Part shown: positions 51,190-59,403 of the stretch, piece by piece
Numbering within the stretch: position 1 is the first letter of the stretch
Layout: the number at the start of each line of letters is the position of its first letter
From: Halobacteria archaeon AArc-dxtr1
Lineage (GTDB): Archaea > Halobacteriota > Halobacteria > Halobacteriales > Natrialbaceae
Reading direction: 5' to 3'
Length of the DNA: 64,000 nt
NCBI GenBank assembly: GCA_025517425.1
Contig: JAOPJY010000001.1
Span: 1,660,217-1,724,216, forward strand
Program-made: the position numbers and the translations under genes
Notes under the pieces: model-generated
Databases searched by the model: none
Seen by the model: only the letters and a program-made list of their open reading frames with translations
What the model was told of the DNA's origin: nothing

Positions 51190-52029
51190 TTACGGGTGTC
51201 CGGACTCGGACGTTCCGTCCTTGCCGCCGGGGCTGACGCTTCCCGTCTGATAGCCGTGGAGATCGAGTGTGACGTGATCGAAGCCAATCTCCGAGAGGGC
51301 CTCACGAGCAGCGTCGGCGAACGCCGGATCCAGCGCCCGTTCGAGTTCGTCGGGGGCGACCTCGATGCGAGCCAGACCGTCGTGGTCGCGCACGCGGAAC
51401 TGCTCGAAGCCCCACTGCCGCAGCAGCGCCTCGGCGCGTTCGACCCGCGTCAGCCGTTCCTCGGTGACCTCGAGTCCCGTCGGAATCCGCGAGGAGAGAC
51501 AGGCCATCTGTGGCTTGTCGGCCACCGAGAGATCGTAGCGATCGGCGATTTCGCGGACCTCTGCCTTCGAGATGCCGTGGTCGAGCAGCGGTGAGTAGAC
51601 GTCGAGTTCGTCGACGGCCTGGAGGCCTGGCCGGTGGCCTGCGCCCGGATCGTCGGCGTTGGTGCCGTCACAGACGGTCTCGATCCCCAGCTCGCGGGCA
51701 GCTTCGAACATCTCGCCTAAGCGCATCGTTCGGCAGTGATAACAGCGGTCTGCGTCGTTTTCGACGAACGCGTCGCTCTCGAGTTCCGAAAAGGAGACGA
51801 TCTCGTGGCGGATGCCGATCTCCTCGGCGACCCGCTTTGCGTCCTCGAGTTCGGCCTCGGGAAGCGTCTCGGAGGCTGCGGTACAGGCCACGGCGTTCTC
51901 GCCGAGCGCGTCGGCAGCCAGCGCGGCCACGACGCTCGAGTCGACCCCGCCGGAGAACGCCACCAACGCACCGTCGTGACTCGCCAGCGAGTCTCGGGCC
52001 GCCTCGAGTTTTGCCTCCACCGTCGTCAT
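51190..52029 (-). CDS. larE: LarE-like ATP-dependent sulfur transferase
   Basis: The 279-aa protein is a PP-loop ATPase of the LarE/TIGR00268 family. The PP-loop is LVAFSGGVDSSVVAALAA; RCYHCRTMRLGEMF and ADKPQMACLSSRIPTG carry the family cysteines, the latter in the place of the sacrificial sulfur-donor Cys of LarE. LarE makes the nickel-pincer cofactor of lactate racemase; without larA, larB or larC in view the exact role is open. ATG 52029 is preferred to a longer frame. It is divergent from the membrane protein gene beside it. Confidence 0.88.
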   Translation of the reverse strand: MTTVEAKLEAARDSLASHDGALVAFSGGVDSSVVAALAADALGENAVACTAASETLPEAELEDAKRVAEEIGIRHEIVSFSELESDAFVENDADRCYHCRTMRLGEMFEAARELGIETVCDGTNADDPGAGHRPGLQAVDELDVYSPLLDHGISKAEVREIADRYDLSVADKPQMACLSSRIPTGLEVTEERLTRVERAEALLRQWGFEQFRVRDHDGLARIEVAPDELERALDPAFADAAREALSEIGFDHVTLDLHGYQTGSVSPGGKDGTSESGHP

Positions 52030-52174
52030 GGACCTCCGTTTGCTGCGGACGGGCAAAAGGGCGTTGTCGTTGTTTCACCTCGAACGGTATCGGGGACAGT
52101 GGCCTCTCGCTACCCGGAGCGTTGCAGAGGCGCGCCCGACCGTTAACTCGCCGACCGTCGTACCTGTTTCCACG

Positions 52175-52744
52175 ATGGCCCTATCCGATCAGCTCCGACG
52201 GTTTCGATCGACGGCAGAATCTGCGGAATCCACCACCGAAACCTCTCCAGACGGCACCTCCCGACTGGAACACACCGCCTCGGCGTCCGCCCGCGGGATC
52301 CAGGCGGGGTTCGTCGCCACGATCATCATGACGGCGTTCCGGCTACCGATTCTGCGATCGCTCCCGCCGTCGGCGGACTTCTGGGCGCAGTACGTTCGCG
52401 GTGGCGACCCCGACGACTACCCTCTCGCTGGCTTGCTCTTGCACCTGCTCTACGGCACCAGCGCGGGGGCAGCCTTCGGCGGCCTGTTCGCGCTCCAGTC
52501 GGCCGAGCGCTCGATCGAGTCCGAACAGCGCGGGCTGGTCTGGGGGTCGGTGTTCGGGATGGTGTTGTCGGCGTTTGGCTCCCAGATCATGTTAGAGGAG
52601 GTCCTCGACGTTCGCCTCGACGCAGACGAACTCGCGCTGTTTCACGCCTCTCACCTCGTCTACGGGATCGCTCTCGGCGCCTGGGTCGGCTCGCGGACCG
52701 AAGGTGTCGACGACCCGACGACGGAGTACGGCTACGACGACTGA
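52175..52744 (+). CDS. Haloarchaeal membrane protein of unknown function
   Basis: The 189-aa protein has a charged N-terminus with many Ser/Thr/Glu, then four hydrophobic segments: GIQAGFVATIIMTAF, PLAGLLLHLLYGTSAGAAFG, LVWGSVFGMVLSAFGSQIML and HLVYGIALGAWVGS. The family seems restricted to haloarchaea. ATG 52175 gives the shortest N-terminus before the core. The stop codon lies in the first unit of a 20-bp tandem repeat that runs on downstream. Confidence 0.72.
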   Translation: MALSDQLRRFRSTAESAESTTETSPDGTSRLEHTASASARGIQAGFVATIIMTAFRLPILRSLPPSADFWAQYVRGGDPDDYPLAGLLLHLLYGTSAGAAFGGLFALQSAERSIESEQRGLVWGSVFGMVLSAFGSQIMLEEVLDVRLDADELALFHASHLVYGIALGAWVGSRTEGVDDPTTEYGYDD

Positions 52745-52816
52745 GAAGGTACGGCGACGACTGAGAAGGTACGGCGACGACTGAGAAGGTACGGCGACGA
52801 CTGAGAATGCACGGCT
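52741..52816 (+). repeat. 20-bp tandem repeat duplicating the 3' end of the membrane-protein gene
   Basis: CTGAGAAGGTACGGCGACGA is repeated perfectly at 52741, 52761 and 52781, with a degraded fourth copy from 52801. Each unit repeats the gene's final Asp-Asp-stop context, so the array appears to have grown from the gene end. Confidence 0.9.
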
Positions 52817-52881
52817 ATGACGACTGAAACGACGCTTCTCGTCGACAGGAAGTGCCGGTACTGGCGTCTCCCCGCCTCCCC

Positions 52882-53106
52882 TTAGCTCGCCCGCGTCTCG
52901 GGCGCCCGATCCCCGCGGAAGAACTTCAACACGCCGTGGGCTGCCATCCCGAGTAGGGCCCACTTCCAGGCGACAATTCCGACCGCGAACAGCAGTCCTG
53001 CCCGGGCGTAGTTTCCACGGCTGATCGCCCGCTTGGCATCTGCGGCTACCGACAGCACGGTCAGTGACCGGGTCGCCCGCGATCCGAGCAGTTTCTTGAG
53101 TACCAT
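52882..53106 (-). CDS. Small haloarchaeal membrane protein
   Basis: This 74-aa protein starts MVLKKLLGSRATRSLTVLSV and has two hydrophobic stretches, around LTVLSVAADA and ARAGLLFAVGIVAWKWALLGMAAHGV, ending in a charged tail. It resembles small membrane proteins found in many haloarchaea; no function is known to me. It is the downstream neighbour of an acidic membrane protein on the same strand (65 nt away). Confidence 0.68.
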   Translation of the reverse strand: MVLKKLLGSRATRSLTVLSVAADAKRAISRGNYARAGLLFAVGIVAWKWALLGMAAHGVLKFFRGDRAPETRAS

Positions 53107-53170
53107 GGGGTCCCTCGCTGTCCGAGCGGTAAAACGCCCCGCCCGGAGCGCGCAAGCGCCAGCGAAGCCG

Positions 53171-53692
53171 CTACTCCTCCTCGTCTGTGGAGTCGTCTGA
53201 CGCCGATTCGTCTCCCTCCCCCTCTGCGACCTCGGCGGCGACCTCCTCGTCGACTCGTACTGCTCCCGGCTCGGCGGGCGTCTCCTGGGCGTCCGTCTCG
53301 GCCATCTCGTCGATCTCTTCGTCCGATCGGTCCTCGTTTAGATCGACGCTGAGTGCTGCCTCGTCTGTCGATTCCGATCTTGCACTCTCCGTCGCGTCTC
53401 CGTCCTCGCCTTCCGGTTCCGCGTCGTCTTCGTCGCCCTCCCCGGGACTCCCGATCGGGATCTTCTGTGCCTGCTCGAGCGTGGCTTCCTCCGCTCGCTC
53501 GATCGCGTCGGGAACGTCGATCGAGTCGTCCGACTGATCGCGTCGCCAGCGGCCCAGGAGATACGCGACTGCGACGACGCCGAGCGCTGCCAGCAGGGCG
53601 TATGCCACCCGACCCGCCCCATCTCTCGCGCTCCCGTCATCGCCCGATCGACCGCCGTCCGCTGCATTTCGTGCCTGTGAGAGGCGACCCAT
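53171..53692 (-). CDS. Single-pass membrane protein with acidic tail
   Basis: The 173-aa protein has a short N-terminus (MGRLSQARNAADGGRSGDDG), one membrane helix (AYALLAALGVVAVAYLLG) and a ~120-residue Glu/Asp/Ser tail with few structured features apart from AIERAEEATLEQAQKIPIG. It lies divergent from the MutS-type gene, with about 115 nt between them. The tail is probably disordered. No function is recognised. Confidence 0.7.
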   Translation of the reverse strand: MGRLSQARNAADGGRSGDDGSARDGAGRVAYALLAALGVVAVAYLLGRWRRDQSDDSIDVPDAIERAEEATLEQAQKIPIGSPGEGDEDDAEPEGEDGDATESARSESTDEAALSVDLNEDRSDEEIDEMAETDAQETPAEPGAVRVDEEVAAEVAEGEGDESASDDSTDEEE

Positions 53693-53807
53693 AGGCGGTG
53701 TACCGCTTCGATCAGGAAGTTCGTTGGGGGTGCACTCGCCGGATTGGGTCGACGGATCCATCGTCGGGGCGAGGGATTTTTCTCCACGCGCTCTGATACG
53801 CCGGTCG

Positions 53808-55883
53808 ATGACGATGGATCTCGAGGCGATTCCGGGCGTCGGCGAGAAGACCGCCCGCGCGCTGTCGGCACTCGACGACCCCGAACGGGCCTTACGGACC
53901 GGCGACGTCGCGACGCTCGCCGCGGCGCCGGGGATCAGCCAGGGACGGGCCGCTCGGATCGCCCGCGGTGCGATCCGTAGCGAGCACGACGATCCCGGCG
54001 GCTTCCTCGCGACCGACCGTGCCCGCGAGGTCTACCGCGAACTCCTCTCGCTGTGCCAGGAGCGGGCGGTGACCCGCTATGCGGCCCAGCGCCTCGAGAC
54101 GATCTACCCGAGCGCGCGGCGCTCTCGGATCGAGGAGGTCCGGGCGTTCGCCGAACGGGCCGTCGAGCGCGAGCCAGACCCTGCGGTTCGCGAGGCGCTG
54201 TCTGGCCTCGAACCGCTCGAAGAGCCCGGCGACGTGCAGGTTCGCGAGCGGTGTCTGGCCACCGCGGACGCCGAGCGCTACGCCGAGGCTCGGGAGGCGG
54301 TACCCGAGCTCTCCGTCGAGGTCGTCGACGACGCCCAGGGACTGGCCGAACTGGCTCGGGGGTACGCGACGGTGATCGCCTTAGACGAGCAGTTCGCCGG
54401 GATCGCCGTCGACGGCGACGTGCAGGTGCGCCCCGACGCTCTCGAGAATCCCGCCGAGATCGTCCCGGAGCGCCCGCTGGCCTTTTTCGCGCGCAATCGC
54501 GACCGCATCCGGGCCGCAGTCGCCGTCCACCGCGCGGCAGCGATGGACGCCCCTTGTGACCTCGCGGCGCTCGAAGACGGGCTCTCTCGCCTCGACGCGG
54601 ACGGGACGGTCGCGGGCGACGACGAACTCGACCGACTGACGGTAGCCGTCGACGATCTGGACGCGGCCGCCTCGGCGGCCGAGAGCGTCGCCAACGACCG
54701 ACTACGCGAGGCGATCCGCGAACAGGACGTCACCATCGAGGGCGCTGACCTACTCTCACTGGTCGAGCGCGGCGCGGGCGTCGATTCGTTACTCTCCCGG
54801 GAGCTGGCCGACGAGCACGCTGCCGCCGTCGGGGCTGCCCGCGAGCACCTGATCGACACCCTCGATCTGGACGCCGGCGAGAGCGAACTCGCCCGCCGGG
54901 TCTTCGACGACGAGCCGACGTTTCCAGTCGAGCGCGAGGAGAGTGCCCTCTCTCGGCTCCGCGAGGAGCTGACGGCGGCCAAAGAGCGCCGGGCCGCCCG
55001 GCTCAAGCGCGAGCTGGCCGCGGAGCTGGCCGACCGGCGAGAGGGAGCCGAGGCGTTGGTCCGCGACGCGCTCGAACTCGACGTGGAGCTCGCAATTTCC
55101 CGCTTCGCCCGCGATTTCGACTGCACGATGCCGGAGTTCGTCTGGGACGACGGGGAGGGAGATAACGGGGTGGGGAACGACGGAGATGTCGGTGACCGGA
55201 CGGCGACCGCCGTGACACAGGCAGACGGCGGCCTCTCCGCGACGGGATTCGCTATCGAGGGCGGGCGCTCGCCGCTGCTCGCCGAACCGCCCGAGGAAAT
55301 CGACCCCGTCGACTACGAGGTCTCCGGCGTGGCTCTCCTCTCGGGGGTCAACAGCGGCGGGAAGACCTCGACGCTGGATCTGGTCGCGAGCGTCGTCGTT
55401 TTGGCGCACATGGGGCTGCCCGTGCCCGCGGACCGGGTCCGGCTGCGCCGATTCGACGGGCTGCACTACCACGCGAAGACCCAGGGAACTCTCGATGCGG
55501 GCGCCTTCGAGTCGACGATCCGAGAGTTCGCCGACCTCGCGTCGGGCGGCTCTGGCGCGCTCGTCCTCGTCGACGAACTCGAGAGCATCACCGAGCCGGG
55601 TGCCTCCGCGACGATCATCGCGGGCATCCTAGAGGCGCTGACCGAGAACGGCGCGACCGCCGTCTTCGTCTCCCACCTCGCAGGCGAGATTCGAGAGGAA
55701 ACCGCCGTCGACGTCACTGTCGACGGCATCGAGGCGGTCGGGCTGGTCGACGGCGAGCTCGAGGTCAACCGGTCGCCGGTGAAAAACCGGCTGGCGCGCT
55801 CGACGCCCGAACTCATCGTCGAGAAGTTACACGACGAGCACGACGCCACGTTCTACGACCGCCTGCTAACGAAGTTCGAGTGA
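53808..55883 (+). CDS. MutS-type ATPase with N-terminal helix-hairpin-helix
   Basis: The 691-aa protein opens with a helix-hairpin-helix (MTMDLEAIPGVGEKTARALS, then LAAAPGISQGRAARIA), followed by lever/clamp helices with long charged coils, and ends with a MutS ATPase: Walker A LLSGVNSGGKTSTLDL, Walker B GALVLVDELES and the H-loop AVFVSHLAGEIREE. The MutS mismatch-binding domain I (Phe-x-Glu) and the Smr nuclease of MutS2 are both missing, so it is a separate haloarchaeal branch. Junction or recombination-intermediate binding is more likely than mismatch recognition; this is inference. ATG 53808 is chosen over ATG 53814 (two codons on). Confidence 0.88.
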   Translation: MTMDLEAIPGVGEKTARALSALDDPERALRTGDVATLAAAPGISQGRAARIARGAIRSEHDDPGGFLATDRAREVYRELLSLCQERAVTRYAAQRLETIYPSARRSRIEEVRAFAERAVEREPDPAVREALSGLEPLEEPGDVQVRERCLATADAERYAEAREAVPELSVEVVDDAQGLAELARGYATVIALDEQFAGIAVDGDVQVRPDALENPAEIVPERPLAFFARNRDRIRAAVAVHRAAAMDAPCDLAALEDGLSRLDADGTVAGDDELDRLTVAVDDLDAAASAAESVANDRLREAIREQDVTIEGADLLSLVERGAGVDSLLSRELADEHAAAVGAAREHLIDTLDLDAGESELARRVFDDEPTFPVEREESALSRLREELTAAKERRAARLKRELAAELADRREGAEALVRDALELDVELAISRFARDFDCTMPEFVWDDGEGDNGVGNDGDVGDRTATAVTQADGGLSATGFAIEGGRSPLLAEPPEEIDPVDYEVSGVALLSGVNSGGKTSTLDLVASVVVLAHMGLPVPADRVRLRRFDGLHYHAKTQGTLDAGAFESTIREFADLASGGSGALVLVDELESITEPGASATIIAGILEALTENGATAVFVSHLAGEIREETAVDVTVDGIEAVGLVDGELEVNRSPVKNRLARSTPELIVEKLHDEHDATFYDRLLTKFE

Positions 55884-57171
55884 CGTAGCTCGCTCACCGG
55901 CGGAAATGACGAGCGACTCCCTCCTTTTCTGTGTCTATACGTTCGCCTGTGGAACCGATACGGCGACTGTCTGTGTCGCTCAGCTCCAATCTGGAGAAAA
56001 ACTACCAGATCAGTACACAAATATTATTTCTGATTATTGTAGTGGTTGTGGCTATTTTCCAACTACTCAGGGGTTGTCATATCTGGCTGGAAGCCAGAAC
56101 CAGATCGGAGTCAGAGTGAGTTATGCGGGGCGACATGGTGTTCCAAATTCCTGATAACAAGGAACGACAGCATACCTCTTCTGCCTTCTCTAACGCGTGT
56201 ATGGTGCGTCTGAAGCCAGTATAACGCACTCACTCTGATCCCGGTACTGTGCTGAAACCCTATTTTGACGCTCCCCGTTTCTTACCGACACCTCTCTTTC
56301 GTCTCGAGAGCGGCGATCCCTCAAACCAGATCGTGAGATAGAATAAATCTATGCACTACATATAACTCTCGTGTCTTTACGCACAAAATATTTTAAATTT
56401 GGTAGTTCTCTCTCCTCGAAGCAGAACGGCAAAGATCTACTCGACCCATCGCCCCACAGAACGATCTCTCCATCTCCAAAGACTGACCGAAATCGACGCA
56501 CCATCTGGCGAATGGGGGCCGTTACTCGCTCTCAACGACGTGTACATTCTCTCGCATATTGTTGGGGTCGGGAGCACAGACGTAGTACCGCATTTCGGCG
56601 GTTGGTTCGACGCCACCGAGCGTTTGCTCGTCGTCGGTCGTTATTTCCGTTTCGTCGTCATCACCCCTTTCATTGTCACCGTTTCCACCATCCTCACCAT
56701 TTCTGATATCGTCGCCTGCATAGCCTGCGAGGAGAGCGATGGAACCGGTTCCACCAGCGACCGTTATTAATTCTCGCCGTGATATATAATCATCTATTAT
56801 CATGTGATGCCTGATAGATGAGTTTGAATTTTTTGCTGCCTGTCACATCGGTGCTTACCTTCTTTTCGTCCGTCGTCCGCGGCCTGTGTAGAGTCCGGTA
56901 CAGGATGCTGACGGCGGGGTTGAAGCTGATTCAGATCTCAATAAATTACAACTATAGGTGTGTAATTCTTCTCGTGATACCGTCTGCACTCGACGAGGGG
57001 TTCCTCGAGTTCTCAACGCCGGTTCTGACAGCTCCCTTCTGGCACTCTGCTCAGCTCACGACGACATGCTCCTCTCTGCCACTTTTACTGATAGGCTTGA
57101 ATGAAATTACGCTCTGTTTGAATGAGTCACCACTCTAACATATACATCAGATCATGTTTATTGTCTGTAGC
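55884..57171. other. AT-richer gene-poor region with decayed sequence
   Basis: Base composition drops and no intact gene is supported over almost 1.3 kb. The only recognisable content is a lipoprotein-like fragment (56522-56803, minus strand) and an inverted repeat: TCAGAGTGAGTTATG near 56112 faces a complementary ATAACGCACTCACTCTGA near 56220. The region marks the border between the conserved part and the surface-protein accessory cluster. Confidence 0.5.
56522..56803 (-). pseudogene. Probable remnant of a Tat lipoprotein gene
   Basis: The frame reads MIIDDYISRRELITVAGGTG, then SIALLAGYAGDD and an Asp/Gly/Asn-rich linker, as in a haloarchaeal Tat lipoprotein. The lipobox Cys is replaced by Tyr (LAGY for LAGC), and after about 60 residues only a short segment (AEMRYYVCAPDPNNM) remains before the stop. 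No binding or enzymatic domain is left. It could still be expressed as a small secreted protein, but decay is the simpler reading. Confidence 0.5.
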
Positions 57172-57613
57172 ATGTCGTCGACTGAGATGAGCGATGACGA
57201 ACCGACAGCAGACGAAACAGCGAGTTCCAGGCGGCGGTTTCTACAGGACGCCGATGGGTGAGGGGACGATACCGTGGCCCGGAATCCCCGACGGGAGTGG
57301 TGGACCGATGACAGGGCCCGTCTATCGGCACGACGAGGAGTTTGCGGAGACGGCGCTTCCCGAGTATTACGACGGCAAGCACGTGATCATGGACTACCAC
57401 GATAACTGGAGTCTCATCGCCAACTACGATGACGCCGACGAGGCGATGACGGTCCACGGATTCCTCCCCGAGCAACTCCAGTTAGGATCCCCGTTCAAGG
57501 CCGAGATCGGACCCGACGGACATCTGTACGTCATCGAATACGGTGTCGGCGGATTCGGTCCGACCACCGATTCTCACATCTACCGGATCGAGCACCATCC
57601 GAACGGCCAGTAA
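57172..57613 (+). pseudogene. Internally deleted paralogue of the PQQ sugar dehydrogenase
   Basis: An ATG at 57172 opens MSSTEMSDDEPTADETASS, then RRRFLQDADG and a stop at 57259: this is a Tat N-terminus cut short. In the next frame, from about 57255 to 57613, GEGTIPWPGIPDGSGGPMTG and GPVYRHDEEF lead to FLPEQ and IGPDGHLYVIEYG. These align with the C-terminal ~95 residues of the dehydrogenase at 59404-61143 (GEVTWPGV, GPAYRYSEAF, FLPDH, YGPQGRLFMMDY). Signal and C-terminus are thus joined out of frame with about 1.2 kb of gene missing between. Confidence 0.8.
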
Positions 57614-57675
57614 CGCGTACCACGACCCACTTACCGTCTTCCGATATCCGTCCCCGATGATATCAACAGGAAGAC

Positions 57676-57687
57676 AAAAATATAATT
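57676..57687 (+). promoter_or_regulatory. TATA box of the cupredoxin-like gene
   Basis: AAAAATATAATT is centred about 30 nt before the ATG at 57713 and sits in locally AT-rich DNA, consistent with a near-leaderless transcript. Confidence 0.5.
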
Positions 57688-57712
57688 ATTCGACGGAGAA
57701 CCTATCCAAACG

Positions 57713-59017
57713 ATGACTCTACGGGAAATACGACGCCGGTCTCTGCTACAGTCTGCGGTGGTGGCCGGAGAGGCGACCCTCCTTCCGACCGGTTCGCTAT
57801 CGGCAGCTCCCGACCGGCGTATCATATCCCGCCCCGAGACGGAGGAGTACGAACAAACGTTCGAGTTCGACGCCTACATCGATCGGTGGGCGTGTACGTA
57901 CCCGCCCGAGTTGGCGGGAACCGATAACCCGACGCTCCGACTCGAACCCGGATCCGTTTATCGAATTATCTTCACCGTCAGTCCCGAAGGCAGCGAGCAC
58001 GACGTTACGCTCGACAGCGTCGAGACGGCGTCGAGTCAGGACGAGTTCTTGATGCAGACGGATTCCGTTCACGACGCCGGTGAGACCCAGGAGTTGGTGT
58101 TCGAAGCGACCGAAGAACTGTTTTCGTACTACTCGACCGTCAATCCGTCTCGACAGCGCGGATTTATCGATGTGGCGGGCGTCCAGAATGATCGCGTTCG
58201 GTTCCGTCACCTTACGCTCCAATCCGATCGCTGGGTCGGCACTGCCCCGGCTGCAATAGACAGCGTCGAGAACCCGACGCTCGAACTCGACGCCGGCTCC
58301 GAGTACCGTGTCGTTCTGACGTCCGACGTTGACGAAGACCATCACTTCGTAATCGAGGACGCGTCCGGTGATGCCGTTCCGGTTCAGACGATGACCGATA
58401 ACGGACAGGTTACGGAGGTTGCGTTCGAGGCGACGACCGAGATGGCCGCCTACGCGTCCGAGACGGGTCAGGCACAAGCACGGGGCGAAATCGAGGTCGA
58501 CAGTTCTGACCTCAGAGCGCAGCGATTGGCACACCTGGAAGCGGCATGCGATATCGTCCTCGAAAGCGACGAGGACGGCTGGCGGGGGCTCGCTCCCGAC
58601 TCCCTCCAGCACGAACTGAATCCGACGCTCGAACTCGACGCTGGCGAGGAGTATACGATCGGCTGGCTCAACGGTGATGGTGGGGCACACAGCCTCGTCG
58701 TCGAAGAGGCAAACGACGTGACCGTCGCCGAAACGCCCGTCGGTGACCGCGAGGCGGAGTACCAGACGCTCTCGTTCGAGGCCACCGAGACGATCGACGC
58801 CTACCGGTGCCCTTCCCACTCAGCGGAGATGGCTGGCTCGATTTCCGTGACTGGTTCGGAGTCGTCGGACTCACTCGCGGAAACGGACGACAGGAACGGC
58901 GAGGAAAGTGACGAGGCGGCCGATGAGACACCAGGATTCGGAATCGTCGCCTCCCTCGCCGGAATCAGCGCCGGTGTTGCAACGGTCGCAGCTAGGTGGC
59001 ACAACGGTGGCGAGTAG
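57713..59017 (+). CDS. Three-domain cupredoxin-like surface protein with PGF-CTERM
   Basis: The 434-aa protein has a Tat-like signal (REIRRRSLLQSAVVAGEATL), then three ~110-residue beta-barrel domains of cupredoxin type, and a PGF-CTERM tail (TPGFGIVASLAGISAG) for archaeosortase processing. Only the third domain carries a full type-1 copper set: His326 (GGAHSLVV), Cys366, His369 and Met373 (AYRCPSHSAEM). Domains 1 and 2 keep the first His (SEHDVTL, DHHFVIE) but have Ser at the Cys position and no second His or Met. It is probably an electron carrier on the cell surface with one active copper domain and two degenerate spacers. It lies next to a PQQ-type dehydrogenase, a possible electron donor; this partnership is inferred. 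Confidence 0.85.
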   Translation: MTLREIRRRSLLQSAVVAGEATLLPTGSLSAAPDRRIISRPETEEYEQTFEFDAYIDRWACTYPPELAGTDNPTLRLEPGSVYRIIFTVSPEGSEHDVTLDSVETASSQDEFLMQTDSVHDAGETQELVFEATEELFSYYSTVNPSRQRGFIDVAGVQNDRVRFRHLTLQSDRWVGTAPAAIDSVENPTLELDAGSEYRVVLTSDVDEDHHFVIEDASGDAVPVQTMTDNGQVTEVAFEATTEMAAYASETGQAQARGEIEVDSSDLRAQRLAHLEAACDIVLESDEDGWRGLAPDSLQHELNPTLELDAGEEYTIGWLNGDGGAHSLVVEEANDVTVAETPVGDREAEYQTLSFEATETIDAYRCPSHSAEMAGSISVTGSESSDSLAETDDRNGEESDEAADETPGFGIVASLAGISAGVATVAARWHNGGE

Positions 59018-59121
59018 GACGGTAGTGTGGCCCCTCCACGACCTTTTCGGATCCATTCGCTCCGTTGGTGATTCGGCTGGGTCACGTTGTCTTGTTGCCC
59101 TCGAACGTCCGAATATTGAGT

Positions 59122-59334
59122 GTGACGGCGGAAACGGACGAGTCAGGCGAACGAATTTGGGTCCTCAGAGAAACCGACACCTCGGCTCCGGGAAGCCGTC
59201 ACCAGAGCAAAGGAAGCGCTATCAGAAAGGCTCGAATAATCGCTTCCCACGGGGTTTTCGAAGGAGTGTTAGTCAACGATCCGGACGGAAGCAGTACTCG
59301 GTACGTCGCTAACTCTGATGGAACATTTGACTAA
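59122..59334 (+). CDS. Small DUF2188-like protein
   Basis: A GTG-initiated frame of 70 aa reads VTAETDESGERIWVLRETD, then SRHQSKGSAIRKARIIASHG and FEGVLVNDPDGS. The order (Trp-containing strand, Ala/Lys-rich helix, short hydrophobic strand, DG turn) resembles DUF2188, small domains of unknown function. The start is uncertain because there is no ATG; an upstream TTG at 59065 is also in frame. It lies between two convergent surface-protein genes. Confidence 0.5.
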   Translation: MTAETDESGERIWVLRETDTSAPGSRHQSKGSAIRKARIIASHGVFEGVLVNDPDGSSTRYVANSDGTFD

Positions 59335-59403
59335 CTGTCCACAGCAGGCGACTGAGCGTCTACCGGCGCGCTCAGAGGATGCCTGGGGGAACTCGTTCAT
59401 AGA

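Noticed and set aside
54278-55126. Ser/Arg-rich minus-strand frame inside the MutS-type gene
   Set aside because: Composition is typical of antisense high-GC coding DNA, with no family features.
56818-57138. 106-codon frame in the gene-poor region
   Set aside because: Its sequence is hydrophobic and Ser/Thr/Leu-rich without halophilic acidity, promoter or recognisable family; likely chance in AT-rich DNA.
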